Shown here in pieces: positions 34,286-43,180 of a stretch of DNA of 64,000 nt. Under the pieces are notes generated by a model. The model saw only the letters and a program-made list of their open reading frames with translations. It had not been told where the DNA came from and did not search any database. This DNA is from Hymenobacter nivis. GTDB lineage: Bacteria; Bacteroidota; Bacteroidia; Cytophagales; Hymenobacteraceae. Position 1 is the first letter of the stretch, and every line of letters begins with the position of its first letter. The DNA is taken from positions 62,001 to 126,000 of the forward strand of contig NZ_RCYZ01000001.1 of NCBI RefSeq assembly GCF_006439025.1, read 5' to 3'. The translations under genes and the position numbers were made by a program.

Positions 34286-37200
34286 ATGCGGACAACTTTT
34301 ACGCGCTTACTGGCTAGTAATGGCTTAGCGGCCGCGCTCTGCTGCCTCAACCTCCCGGCCCAGGCCGGAAACGAGTCCGTTGCACCAGCGAACGGCCTGC
34401 CCCCCCACGCGTTGCCGGAGGTCCACCCCGCGCTGGGGGCCCCAGCGGTAACCATTACCGGCAAGGTGACCGACGAAAAAGGCGAGAGCCTGCCCGGGGC
34501 CACGGTGCTGCTGAAGGGCACTACCAACGGCACGACCACGGACATGAGCGGTAATTTCTCCATCGCGGTGCCCACCGCGAAAGGGGTTCTTATTGTCTCC
34601 TTCGTTGGCTACCAAACCATAGAAGTACCGATCAGCAACAACCTGGACATTAAGGTTGTGCTGAAGGCCGATGCCAAGTCGTTGGATGAGGTGGTGGTGG
34701 TGGGCTACGGCACCCAGAAAAAGCGCGACTTGACCGGCACCGTGGTGTCGCTCGAAAGCAAGGAGATCGTGAACTCCAAGGCCCCCAACGCCCAGGAGGC
34801 ATTGCAGGGCCGACTGTCGGGGGTAGACGTGAAACGCTCCTCGGGCAAGCCCGGCGCCGACCTGACTATTGAGATTCGGGGCGCCAACTCCATCGGCGGC
34901 AACACCCAGCCGCTGTACGTGCTGGACGGCATTCCGGTGTCGAACATCAACGACATCAACCCGGCCGACATCGAGCGCATCGACGTGCTCAAGGACGCCT
35001 CTTCGACGGCCATTTACGGCTCGCGTGGGGCTAACGGGGTCGTAATTGTGACGACGAAGAAGGGCTCGGCCGGTGGCGCGCGCATCACCTACGACGGCTA
35101 CGCGGGCTTTGTGGAAGCCTACAACCTGCCGCCCATGATGAACGGGGCAGAGTTTGCGGCCTATGCCCGCGAATACAGCCGCACCCGCGCCATCGACCAG
35201 GGCCAGAACCCCGATGTGGTGGCCACCGACGACAAGATATTTTCGGCCACGGAGCTGCGCAACATCCAAAACAACAACTTCACCAACTGGATAGACCTCA
35301 TCAAGCAGCGCGGCCTGCAAACCAGCCACTTGCTTTCGCTCAATGGCGGCGATGGCAAAACCAATACCTTCTTGTCGCTCGGCTACCAGGATTACCAGGG
35401 CGCCGAGAAAGTAGCAGACCTGAAGAAGTACACCATGAAAATCGGCGTTGATAAGACGCTCAGCGACAAGTTCAAATTTGGGGCTTCGACCTACACAGCC
35501 TTCGTCGACAACAAGCCCGGCGGCTTCGAAGCGTTTCGGAGCGCCCACCGCCTGCGGCCCACCGGCAGCGCCTACAACGAGGACGGCAGCGAGCGTTTCA
35601 TCGCCTTCGAAACCGAGGCGCAGATCACCAACCCGCTCTTCGACTTCCGCAACGAGGTGCGGCGCACGCAGTACGTTCGCCTCCTGCCGAACGTGTACGG
35701 CGAGTGGAATATCCTGAAGGGCCTGAAGTTTCGGTCCACGTTCACCACCGACATCACGTACCAGCGGGGCGGCTCGTACCTGGACACCTACACCAAGTCG
35801 CGCGCCGGCACCCAGCCCAGCAATGCCAGCTACAACACGTACCACGTCTTCAACTACGACCAGGAGAACTTCCTGAGCTATGCCAAGGACTTTGGGCCCC
35901 ACAGCCTAAGCATTTTGGCGGGCACCACGGCCAACTATTACCAGAACGACGCCAGCTCCACCACCGTTTCGGGCCTGCCCTACAACTCGCTGTGGTACAA
36001 CCTGGGCACGAGCACGGCCGTGACCATTGGGGGCACCACTACCCCCCCTTCCACTGTTGCCACTAGCAACTACGCCAAGCAAACGACCATGTCGTACCTG
36101 GCGCGGGCCAACTACTCGTTCCGCGGCCGGTACTTGGTGACGCTGACTGGCCGCTACGATGGCAACTCCATCCTGGCCGAAGGCAAAAAGTGGGACTTCT
36201 TCCCGTCGGCCGGCTTTGCCTGGGTAGCCAGCGACGAAGACTTCTTCAAGCAGTACGAATTCCTGAACCTGCTGAAGGCGCGGGTGAGCTACGGCGAATC
36301 GGGCAACGCGGCCATTTCCAGCAACAACCCGCTGGGCTTGAACCCCTACGCCACGCAGGTAACGGTAACGCCCTCGTACTACGACTTCAACGGCGTGACG
36401 GCCAACGGTTTTTCGCCCTCGGGCCTGGGCAACAAAAACCTGACCTGGGAGAAAACCCGCGAGTACAACGCCGGCCTGGAAATCTCGCTCTTCAAGGGTC
36501 GGATTTCACTTGATGCCGACTACTACAACAAAACGTCGCGCGGCTCCATTCTGGTGCAGCAAATTCCGGCCGGCAACGGCTTCAACTCGGTGCTCTCTAA
36601 CGTGGGCCGGGTGCGCAACGAGGGGGTCGAGCTGAACCTGAACACGGTGAACGTAACCAACAGCAAGTTCACCTGGAAAACGAACATCAACTTTGCCCAC
36701 AACCACAACGCGATTCTGGACCTCTACGGCGACGGTAAAGACGACGTGGGCAACAGCTGGTTTATCGGCCAGAACGTGCGGTCGTATTACGACTACAAAG
36801 TAATTGGCGTGTGGCAGACCGATGAAGCGGTGAAGGCCGCCGAGTACGGGCAGAAGCCCGGCCAATGGAAATTGCAGGACACCAACGGCGACGGCAAGAT
36901 TAGCAGCGACGACCGGGTGGTGCTGGGCAACAACTCGCCCAAGTGGTTTGGGGGCATTTCCAACACCGTCAACTTCGCCAACTTTGACTTGAACGTGACC
37001 GTGTACACCCGCCAGGGCGTGACGGAGTACAACCAGTTTCTGTCGGCGCACGAGTTTGGCGACGAGGGCCGGGCCCGCTACAACTCCTTCAACCGCTCCT
37101 ACTGGACCCCCACCAACCTGACCAACGAGTGGGCCAACGCCGCCATTGAGCAGGACGGTAACCGCCGCCGGGCTTCGGGTTACACCGACGCTTCGTACAC

Positions 37201-37414
37201 CAAAATCAGCAACATCACCCTCGGCTACAACGTGCCGAAAGCCATGTCGGGCCGCTTCGGCGTGGGCAGCCTCCGGGTGTACGCCACGGCCTACAACCCC
37301 TTCATCTTCACCGACTACGTGGGCTGGGACCCCGAAACGGCTAGCCTGAACACCTACGGGTTGCAAAGCTTCCGGACCCGCACCTTCCTCTTTGGGGTGA
37401 ACGTGTCGCTGTAA
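34286..37414 (+). CDS. SusC/RagA family TonB-linked outer membrane transporter
   Basis: A 1042-residue outer-membrane importer. It has a signal peptide (LLASNGLAAALCCLNLPAQAG), a carboxypeptidase-regulatory-like domain at about 52-135 (TGKVTDEKGESLPGATVLLK), the TonB box and SusC hallmark LDEVVVVGYGTQKKRDLTG, then the plug (EIRGANSIGGNTQPLYVLDG, AIYGSRGANGVVIVTTKKG) and a long beta-barrel ending in an aromatic strand (FLFGVNVSL). ATG 34286 gives the signal peptide. Followed 30 bp later by susD. In this locus it most likely imports pectin-derived oligosaccharides into the periplasm using TonB energy. Confidence 0.95.
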   Translation: MRTTFTRLLASNGLAAALCCLNLPAQAGNESVAPANGLPPHALPEVHPALGAPAVTITGKVTDEKGESLPGATVLLKGTTNGTTTDMSGNFSIAVPTAKGVLIVSFVGYQTIEVPISNNLDIKVVLKADAKSLDEVVVVGYGTQKKRDLTGTVVSLESKEIVNSKAPNAQEALQGRLSGVDVKRSSGKPGADLTIEIRGANSIGGNTQPLYVLDGIPVSNINDINPADIERIDVLKDASSTAIYGSRGANGVVIVTTKKGSAGGARITYDGYAGFVEAYNLPPMMNGAEFAAYAREYSRTRAIDQGQNPDVVATDDKIFSATELRNIQNNNFTNWIDLIKQRGLQTSHLLSLNGGDGKTNTFLSLGYQDYQGAEKVADLKKYTMKIGVDKTLSDKFKFGASTYTAFVDNKPGGFEAFRSAHRLRPTGSAYNEDGSERFIAFETEAQITNPLFDFRNEVRRTQYVRLLPNVYGEWNILKGLKFRSTFTTDITYQRGGSYLDTYTKSRAGTQPSNASYNTYHVFNYDQENFLSYAKDFGPHSLSILAGTTANYYQNDASSTTVSGLPYNSLWYNLGTSTAVTIGGTTTPPSTVATSNYAKQTTMSYLARANYSFRGRYLVTLTGRYDGNSILAEGKKWDFFPSAGFAWVASDEDFFKQYEFLNLLKARVSYGESGNAAISSNNPLGLNPYATQVTVTPSYYDFNGVTANGFSPSGLGNKNLTWEKTREYNAGLEISLFKGRISLDADYYNKTSRGSILVQQIPAGNGFNSVLSNVGRVRNEGVELNLNTVNVTNSKFTWKTNINFAHNHNAILDLYGDGKDDVGNSWFIGQNVRSYYDYKVIGVWQTDEAVKAAEYGQKPGQWKLQDTNGDGKISSDDRVVLGNNSPKWFGGISNTVNFANFDLNVTVYTRQGVTEYNQFLSAHEFGDEGRARYNSFNRSYWTPTNLTNEWANAAIEQDGNRRRASGYTDASYTKISNITLGYNVPKAMSGRFGVGSLRVYATAYNPFIFTDYVGWDPETASLNTYGLQSFRTRTFLFGVNVSL

Positions 37415-37444
37415 CCTAACCTTCTACGAGCCCAGTCTTACTTT

Positions 37445-39124
37445 ATGAAACGCTACATCAACGGCCTGTGCGCAACGGGCTTTCTGGCCCTGCTGGCCCT
37501 CAGCGGCTGCAAAGACTACCTAACCGAGGAAAACCTGGGCGGCCGCACCGCCGAAACCTACTACGGCACCGCCCAGGGCTTCGAAGACCTGGTGAAATCG
37601 AACTACGCGCCCCTGCGGCCCCTGCTCACCTACTCGGGCATGTTCTTCCTGGGCACCGACATCTTCACGGTGGCGAACGTGGGCACGACCGATGCCTTTA
37701 ACAGCTACGACAACAACCTGAATTCGAGCAACTACGACCTCGATTCGTATTGGAAAGAGGCGTACTACGCCATTCAGCTGACGAACACGACCATCTTCTG
37801 GTCGACGCAGGTAGCGGGCCTGGACGCCGCAACGGTGGCTACCCGCGTGGCCGAAGCCAAGGCGCTGCGGGCCTACCACTACTTCCTGCTGACCGAAACT
37901 TTTGGCGACGTACCCCTGATTCTGGCCCCTTCGACGCAGCCTACGTTTGGCTTTACCCGCACGGCGGAGAAGGACGTGTACACCCAGATTATCAAGGACC
38001 TGACTGAAGCCACGGACGCCTTGCCGGCTACTACCCCCAACTTCGGCCGCGTGACGAAGGGCATGGCCCAGCACCTCTTATCCAAGGTGTACCTAACCCG
38101 CGGCTACAAGAGCTACGGCAGCGGCCAGGCCGACTTCACCAAGGCGGGCCAGCTGGCCGAGGCACTTATTAGCTCGGGCACCTACGCGCTGAGCAGCAAC
38201 TTTGCGAGCCTCTTCGACCCCAACAACGCCAGCTTTCAGGTAAACCCGGAGGTTATTTTCTCGGTGCAGTACAATCCGAACGTCGAGAGCAACCGCTACT
38301 ACTACATCAACAACCCCGGCGCGTTAATCACGGGCAACGGCCTCCAGAACCTGTTCAACATGGAGTTTCAGACGTACCCGGCCATTGGCCGGAGCGCCTA
38401 TTACAACAAGTCGTCGCTGTACATCTCGCCTACTCCCTACCTGTACACGCTGTTTGACAAGACGCGCGACGCGCGCTACCAAGGCACGTTTGCGACGGCC
38501 ATTTATGCCCAGCTGGCTACCGCGGGCTTCGCCGTGGGCGATACGGTTATTTACTTCCCCGACGTGCCTTTTTCGGCGGCGCGCAAAGCAACGAAGAAGT
38601 ACTACGTGTACAACTTCGATGAGTACGAGAACAAGACCAGCTTTTCGCCCCGCTCGCTGCCCTTCGCCAAGAAGTTCCGGGAAGTGGGTGTGCCCTATAG
38701 CGACGACAACAAGGGCGTTCGCGACACCTACGTGTTCCGCTTGGCGGAAACCTACCTCATTGCGTCGGAGGCGTATTTGAAGGCCGGTGACATGGCCAAG
38801 GCGGTGCAGTACTACAACGTGATCCGCACCCGGGCCGGCAAAACCGGCACCAACCCGGCCACCAATCTGGCCTACAAAGACGAGTTGAAGGCCACCAGCA
38901 TCACCATCGACAATATCCTGGACGAGCGCGCCCGCGAGCTGTTTGGCGAAGAATTGCGCTGGTACGAGCTGAAGCGCACGGGCAAGCTGCTGGAGCGCGG
39001 CAAGCTCTACAACAAGGAGCTGGCGAAATTCAACCGCCTCCAGAGCTTTAATTTGCTGCGCCCCATTCCGCAAACCCAGATTGACCTGAACCGCGGCGAC
39101 TTCCCCCAGAACCCGGGGTACTAA
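37445..39124 (+). CDS. SusD/RagB family glycan-binding lipoprotein
   Basis: A 559-residue surface lipoprotein that caps the SusC barrel and captures glycans. A lipobox is visible (LALLALSGC, Cys at about 22). The N-terminal TPR-type helices (LRAYHYFLLTETFGDVPLI) and the C-terminal SusD domain (AETYLIASEAYLKAGDMAKA, ELFGEELRWYELKRTGKL, RPIPQTQIDLN) are intact. Gene spacing with susC (30 bp) and the hairpin afterwards at 39149 fit the usual susCD transcript with graded expression of the enzymes behind it. Confidence 0.95.
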   Translation: MKRYINGLCATGFLALLALSGCKDYLTEENLGGRTAETYYGTAQGFEDLVKSNYAPLRPLLTYSGMFFLGTDIFTVANVGTTDAFNSYDNNLNSSNYDLDSYWKEAYYAIQLTNTTIFWSTQVAGLDAATVATRVAEAKALRAYHYFLLTETFGDVPLILAPSTQPTFGFTRTAEKDVYTQIIKDLTEATDALPATTPNFGRVTKGMAQHLLSKVYLTRGYKSYGSGQADFTKAGQLAEALISSGTYALSSNFASLFDPNNASFQVNPEVIFSVQYNPNVESNRYYYINNPGALITGNGLQNLFNMEFQTYPAIGRSAYYNKSSLYISPTPYLYTLFDKTRDARYQGTFATAIYAQLATAGFAVGDTVIYFPDVPFSAARKATKKYYVYNFDEYENKTSFSPRSLPFAKKFREVGVPYSDDNKGVRDTYVFRLAETYLIASEAYLKAGDMAKAVQYYNVIRTRAGKTGTNPATNLAYKDELKATSITIDNILDERARELFGEELRWYELKRTGKLLERGKLYNKELAKFNRLQSFNLLRPIPQTQIDLNRGDFPQNPGY

Positions 39125-39148
39125 GCGTTCATCCGCACCAGGTAAAAG

Positions 39149-39197
39149 CAGAACGTTCTACCCAGCTGGCACATCCGCCGCTGGGTGGAACGTTCTG
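39149..39197 (+). terminator. Hairpin between susD and the GH92 gene
   Basis: An 18-bp inverted repeat (CAGAACGTTCTACCCAGC, one mismatch on the other arm) with a 13-nt loop, 25 bp after susD. Each arm contains its own palindrome AGAACGTTCT. It may attenuate transcription into the enzyme genes or stabilise the susCD mRNA. Confidence 0.6.
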
Positions 39198-39237
39198 ATC
39201 GTTTAAAGACTCAACGCCTACCCCCCCCGTCCCTCCC

Positions 39238-41532
39238 CTGAAAACGCTTACCCCCCTCCTCTTCCTCGGCCTGCTGGGGCCCCTGCCCGCCGCCGTGGCC
39301 CAGGCGCCCGACCTGGTGCACTACGTGCAGCCGCTGGCCGGCACCGCGGCCAGCACCACCGTGGGGGCCCTAAAGCACGGCGAGGGCACCGAGCACCTGG
39401 CCAACACCATCCCGGCCGTGGGCACGCCTTTTGGCATGACGCAGTGGACGCCCCAGACCCGGCCCTCGGAAACCAAGTGCCAGGCCCCCTACTACTTCCG
39501 CGATACGGTGCTGACCGGCTTCCGGGCCAGCCACTGGCTCAGCGGCTCCTGCACCCAGGACTATGGCAGCGTCACGATCATGCCCATTACGGGCCGGCTG
39601 CGCACGCAGGCGGCGGCCTACGCCGCCGGCTTTTCGCACCGCACCGAAACGGCTACGCCGGCCTACTACCAAGTCAGCCTGCCGAAATACCGGCTCCGGG
39701 CCGAAATGACGGCGACGGCGCGGTGCAGTATGCTGCAATTCACCGCCGCGCAAGCCGACAGCTTGTACGTTTTGGTGGCGCCCAACAGCGACCAGGGCCA
39801 GGGCTTCGTGCAGGTGGACGCGGCGAAGGGCGAGGTGTGGGGCTACAACCCGGCGCACCGCATTTACCAGGGCTGGGGGCAGCCGGCGGGCTTCAGCGGC
39901 TACTTTGTGGTGCAGGTGGAGCGGCGCGGGGCCCGGGGTGGCACGTTCAGCGGCGGGCGCGCCTCGGGGGCCCTAAGCCTGAAAGACCAGAAGGACCTCG
40001 GCGCGTTTCTCGGGTTTAAGGTGGCCAAGGGCGAGACGCTGCGCCTGCGCGTGGGCACCTCGTTCAGCAGCCTGGCCGGGGCCCGGCGCAACCTGGCGGC
40101 CGAGATTCCGGGCTGGGATTTTGGGGCCCTATTGGCGCAAAACAAGGCTGTGTGGCAGAAGGCGCTGGGCCAAATCCAGGTGGAAACTGCCCAGGAGCGC
40201 GACAAGCGCATCTTCTACACGGCCCTGTACCACACCATGCAGCAGCCCCGACTGTTCAACGACGTGGACGGCACTTACCCAGCCTTCGCGGGCAACTACC
40301 AGAACCAGCGGCTCGCTAAGGGCAATTACTACGACGATTTTTCGATGTGGGACATTTACCGGGCCGAGCTGCCGCTCTACGAAATACTGCGGCCGGCGCT
40401 GGTGAACGACCTGGTGAACTCCTTGGTTTTGAAGGGGCAGCAGGGCGGCTGGCTCCCGATTTTCCCGTGCTGGAACAGCTACACTTCGGCCATGATTGGC
40501 GACCACGGCACGGCGTTCATCGCCTCGGCCTACGCCAAGGGCATCCGCGGCTACGACGTGCCCGCGGCCTACCGCCTCATGCGCCAGAACGCCTTCGACC
40601 CGGCCGGCCCCGCCGACTACGCCAACGGCAAGGGCCGCCGGGCCCTGTCCTCGTACCTGCGCTACGGCTTCGTGCCGCTGGAAGACAGCGTGCAGGAAGC
40701 TTTCCACAAAAAGGAGCAGGTGAGCCGCACCCTCGAGTACGGCTACGACGACTACGCCCTGGCGCAAGTGGCTAAGGGCCTGGGCAAAACCGCTGATTAC
40801 GACACCTTGACCAAGCGGGCCCAGGGCTACCGCCGGGTGTTTGACCCGGCCGTGGGACTGGTGCGGGGCCGCCACGCCGACGGCCGCTGGGGGTCCCCGT
40901 TCCGGCCAGACGTGCGCGAGCCGTACATTACCGAGGGCACGCCGCGCCAGTACACATTCTACGTGCCGCACGACGTGCCCGGCCTGGCCCGGCTGATGGG
41001 GGGCCCCGCCCGGCTGGAAGCGGCCCTCGACAGCCTATTTGCCAAAAACGAGTACTGGCACGGCAACGAGCCCGGCCACCAGATCCCGTTTATGTACAAC
41101 TACACCGCCGCACCCTGGAAAACGCAGCAGCAGGTGCGCCGCATCCTGGCCGAAGAATACAGCGACGGCCCCGGCGGCCTGAGTGGCAACGACGACGCCG
41201 GGCAGATGTCGGCCTGGTACGTGTTTGCGGCGCTGGGCTTCTACCCCCTCGACCCGGTGTCGGGCGAGTACTTGCTGTGCGCGCCGCTGTTTGCGCGCAC
41301 CCGCGTGCAGCTGCCCAGTGGCAAGACCTTGGAAATCAACTGCCGCTGCGCCACACCGGGGGCCCAGTACATTGCCACCGTGCGCTGGAACGGCCGACCC
41401 TACCCCCGCAGCTTCCTCCGCCACGCCGACCTGATGCAGGGCGGCCGGTTGGAGCTGGACTTGCAGGCCGCGCCCGCCCCCAAGTGGGCCAGCGAAAAAC
41501 AAAACCGGCCTTCGGGCTTATCCGCTAACTAA
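39238..41532 (+). CDS. GH92 family glycoside hydrolase (alpha-mannosidase type)
   Basis: About 764 residues. It has a signal peptide, KTLTPLLFLGLLGPLPAAVAQ, that only exists if translation begins at CTG 39238; no ATG, GTG or TTG lies between the in-frame stop at 39196 and that codon. GTG 39295 would remove the signal. GH92 features: VQPLAGTAAS, TPFGMTQWTPQTR, GSCTQDYGSV, then YWHGNEPGHQIPFMYNY near residue 610 (the Glu expected as general acid) and GNDDAGQMSAWYVF near 650 (Asp pair as base). Known GH92 enzymes are calcium-dependent exo-alpha-mannosidases. Mannose is not a pectin backbone sugar, so the true substrate here is uncertain. It overlaps the GH28 start by one base. Confidence 0.85.
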   Translation: MKTLTPLLFLGLLGPLPAAVAQAPDLVHYVQPLAGTAASTTVGALKHGEGTEHLANTIPAVGTPFGMTQWTPQTRPSETKCQAPYYFRDTVLTGFRASHWLSGSCTQDYGSVTIMPITGRLRTQAAAYAAGFSHRTETATPAYYQVSLPKYRLRAEMTATARCSMLQFTAAQADSLYVLVAPNSDQGQGFVQVDAAKGEVWGYNPAHRIYQGWGQPAGFSGYFVVQVERRGARGGTFSGGRASGALSLKDQKDLGAFLGFKVAKGETLRLRVGTSFSSLAGARRNLAAEIPGWDFGALLAQNKAVWQKALGQIQVETAQERDKRIFYTALYHTMQQPRLFNDVDGTYPAFAGNYQNQRLAKGNYYDDFSMWDIYRAELPLYEILRPALVNDLVNSLVLKGQQGGWLPIFPCWNSYTSAMIGDHGTAFIASAYAKGIRGYDVPAAYRLMRQNAFDPAGPADYANGKGRRALSSYLRYGFVPLEDSVQEAFHKKEQVSRTLEYGYDDYALAQVAKGLGKTADYDTLTKRAQGYRRVFDPAVGLVRGRHADGRWGSPFRPDVREPYITEGTPRQYTFYVPHDVPGLARLMGGPARLEAALDSLFAKNEYWHGNEPGHQIPFMYNYTAAPWKTQQQVRRILAEEYSDGPGGLSGNDDAGQMSAWYVFAALGFYPLDPVSGEYLLCAPLFARTRVQLPSGKTLEINCRCATPGAQYIATVRWNGRPYPRSFLRHADLMQGGRLELDLQAAPAPKWASEKQNRPSGLSAN

Positions 41533-43064
41533 TGGTGAATCCTATTTTAATGCGTCCGTCCGTCCTTCTTTTGTGCTTGAGCATTGCCTGGGGCTTACTG
41601 GGCTGCCAGGCTGGGCGCACCGTGCCGGCCACGGCGGCCAGGGCGGCGCTAGCAGTAGCCCCTGGGGCCCCAGCCGTGCCGCAGGGCGTGTTCAACATCC
41701 GGGCGTTTGGGGCCCTGGGCGACGGCAAAACCGACGACGCCGGGGCCCTGCAACGGGCCATCGACGCGTGCGCGGCGGCGGGCGGCGGGCGCGTGCTGGT
41801 GCCGGCGGGCGGCACATTTCTGGCCGGGCCGTTCGATTTAAAGTCGCGCGTGGAATTTTGCGTGGAAACCGGGGCCACGGTGCGGGCCAACCCTGACCCG
41901 CGGGTGTACCAGAAAAGTGCCTTCCGGGCCAACCGGGGCGAGGGCACCATCTGGATGGGGGGCGAAAACCTGGAGTCCGTTACGCTGTGCGGCGGCGGCA
42001 CGCTCGACGGCAACGGCGTTTCGTTCATGGGCGCGGAGTTCGACGATTCCTACGAGTTGAAGCCCTTCGTGGGCACCGACCCGCGCCCGCATCTACTGAC
42101 GCTGGTGGGCGTGAAAGGGCTGCGCATCCGCGACCTGCACATCCGCAACTCGGCCTACTGGACGGTGCACCTGGTGGGCTGCGACGACGTAGCCATCTCT
42201 GACATCACCCTGCTCAACAGCCTGAAGGTGCGCAACAGCGACGGCATCGACCTGGACCACAGCAAGAACGTGCGCATTACTAACTGCTACATCGAATCGG
42301 GCGACGACTGCATTTGCCTGAAAAACCGGCGTGAGTACGCCGAGTTTGGGCCCTGCGAGAACATCACCGTCACGGGCTGCACCATGACCTCGCGCTCCTG
42401 CGCCATCAAAATCGGCTCCGAAAACGTGGACCGCATCGGCCACGTGGTGTTCGATAATTGCATTGTGCGGGCCAGCAACCGGGGCGTGGGCATCCAGAAC
42501 CGCGACGAAGGCACCGTGGACAACGTACTCTTTTCCAACCTACTCGTCGAGTCGCACCTGTTTTCCGACGTGTGGTGGGGCAAGGCCGAGCCCATCTACG
42601 TGACGGCCTACCGCCGGGCCCCTGGCAACAATAAGGACGCTGGCTGGCGCTTCCCCCCGGGCCAAACCGAGGGCAAAGTGGGCGCGGTGACGAACATTTT
42701 TTTCAGCAACGTGAAGTGCCAGAGCGAGAACGGCATCTACGTGAGCGGCGAAACCGCCGACAAAGTGTCGGGCATTTACTTCGATCAGGTAGACGTGCTG
42801 CTCGACAAGGTTACGCCCATTGCCGGCGGCGTGTACGACCGGCGCCCCAGCCAGGCCGCGGGCCTCGTGCCGGGCCGCACGGCGGGCTTTTACTTCGACA
42901 CCGCCACCAACCTCACCGTGCGCAACAGCTCGGTGCGCTGGGGCCCTAATCGCCCCGCCTACTACGCCCACGCCCTGGAAAGCCACGGCGTAAGCGGCCT
43001 CGTCCTCCAGAACTTGGCCGGCGAATCGGCATTCCCCACCAAGCTCCCCGCCATTAAGAAATGA
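41532..43064 (+). CDS. GH28 family glycoside hydrolase (polygalacturonase-like lipoprotein)
   Basis: About 510 residues. The start LLCLSIAWGLLGCQAG carries a probable lipobox. It is followed by the pectin-lyase-like beta-helix (FNIRAFGALGDGKTDDAGALQRAI). Family catalytic features are partly visible: NSDGIDLD near 235 and GDDCICLK near 257 (Asp pair). The SGHG motif of endo-polygalacturonases is replaced by SRSCAIKIGSE, which is common in bacterial exo- or rhamnogalacturonan-acting members. It probably releases galacturonate units. The start overlaps the GH92 stop (TAATG); ATG 41550 is an alternative start giving a tighter signal peptide. Confidence 0.9.
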   Translation: MVNPILMRPSVLLLCLSIAWGLLGCQAGRTVPATAARAALAVAPGAPAVPQGVFNIRAFGALGDGKTDDAGALQRAIDACAAAGGGRVLVPAGGTFLAGPFDLKSRVEFCVETGATVRANPDPRVYQKSAFRANRGEGTIWMGGENLESVTLCGGGTLDGNGVSFMGAEFDDSYELKPFVGTDPRPHLLTLVGVKGLRIRDLHIRNSAYWTVHLVGCDDVAISDITLLNSLKVRNSDGIDLDHSKNVRITNCYIESGDDCICLKNRREYAEFGPCENITVTGCTMTSRSCAIKIGSENVDRIGHVVFDNCIVRASNRGVGIQNRDEGTVDNVLFSNLLVESHLFSDVWWGKAEPIYVTAYRRAPGNNKDAGWRFPPGQTEGKVGAVTNIFFSNVKCQSENGIYVSGETADKVSGIYFDQVDVLLDKVTPIAGGVYDRRPSQAAGLVPGRTAGFYFDTATNLTVRNSSVRWGPNRPAYYAHALESHGVSGLVLQNLAGESAFPTKLPAIKK

Positions 43065-43180
43065 CTTCCTGAAGCAGCTTCGGCAGCAACTCCAACAGGT
43101 CTTTTTCGCTTTGGCTACTCCACAGAATGACATTGGCCACACCCCGCCGGCCAGCAGCCGGCGCTTTATCCTAACTTCCG

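Noticed and set aside
39295..41532. GH92 gene starting at GTG 39295
   Set aside because: This start would remove an evident signal peptide (39241-39300) that is in frame and without stops; CTG 39238 explains it better.
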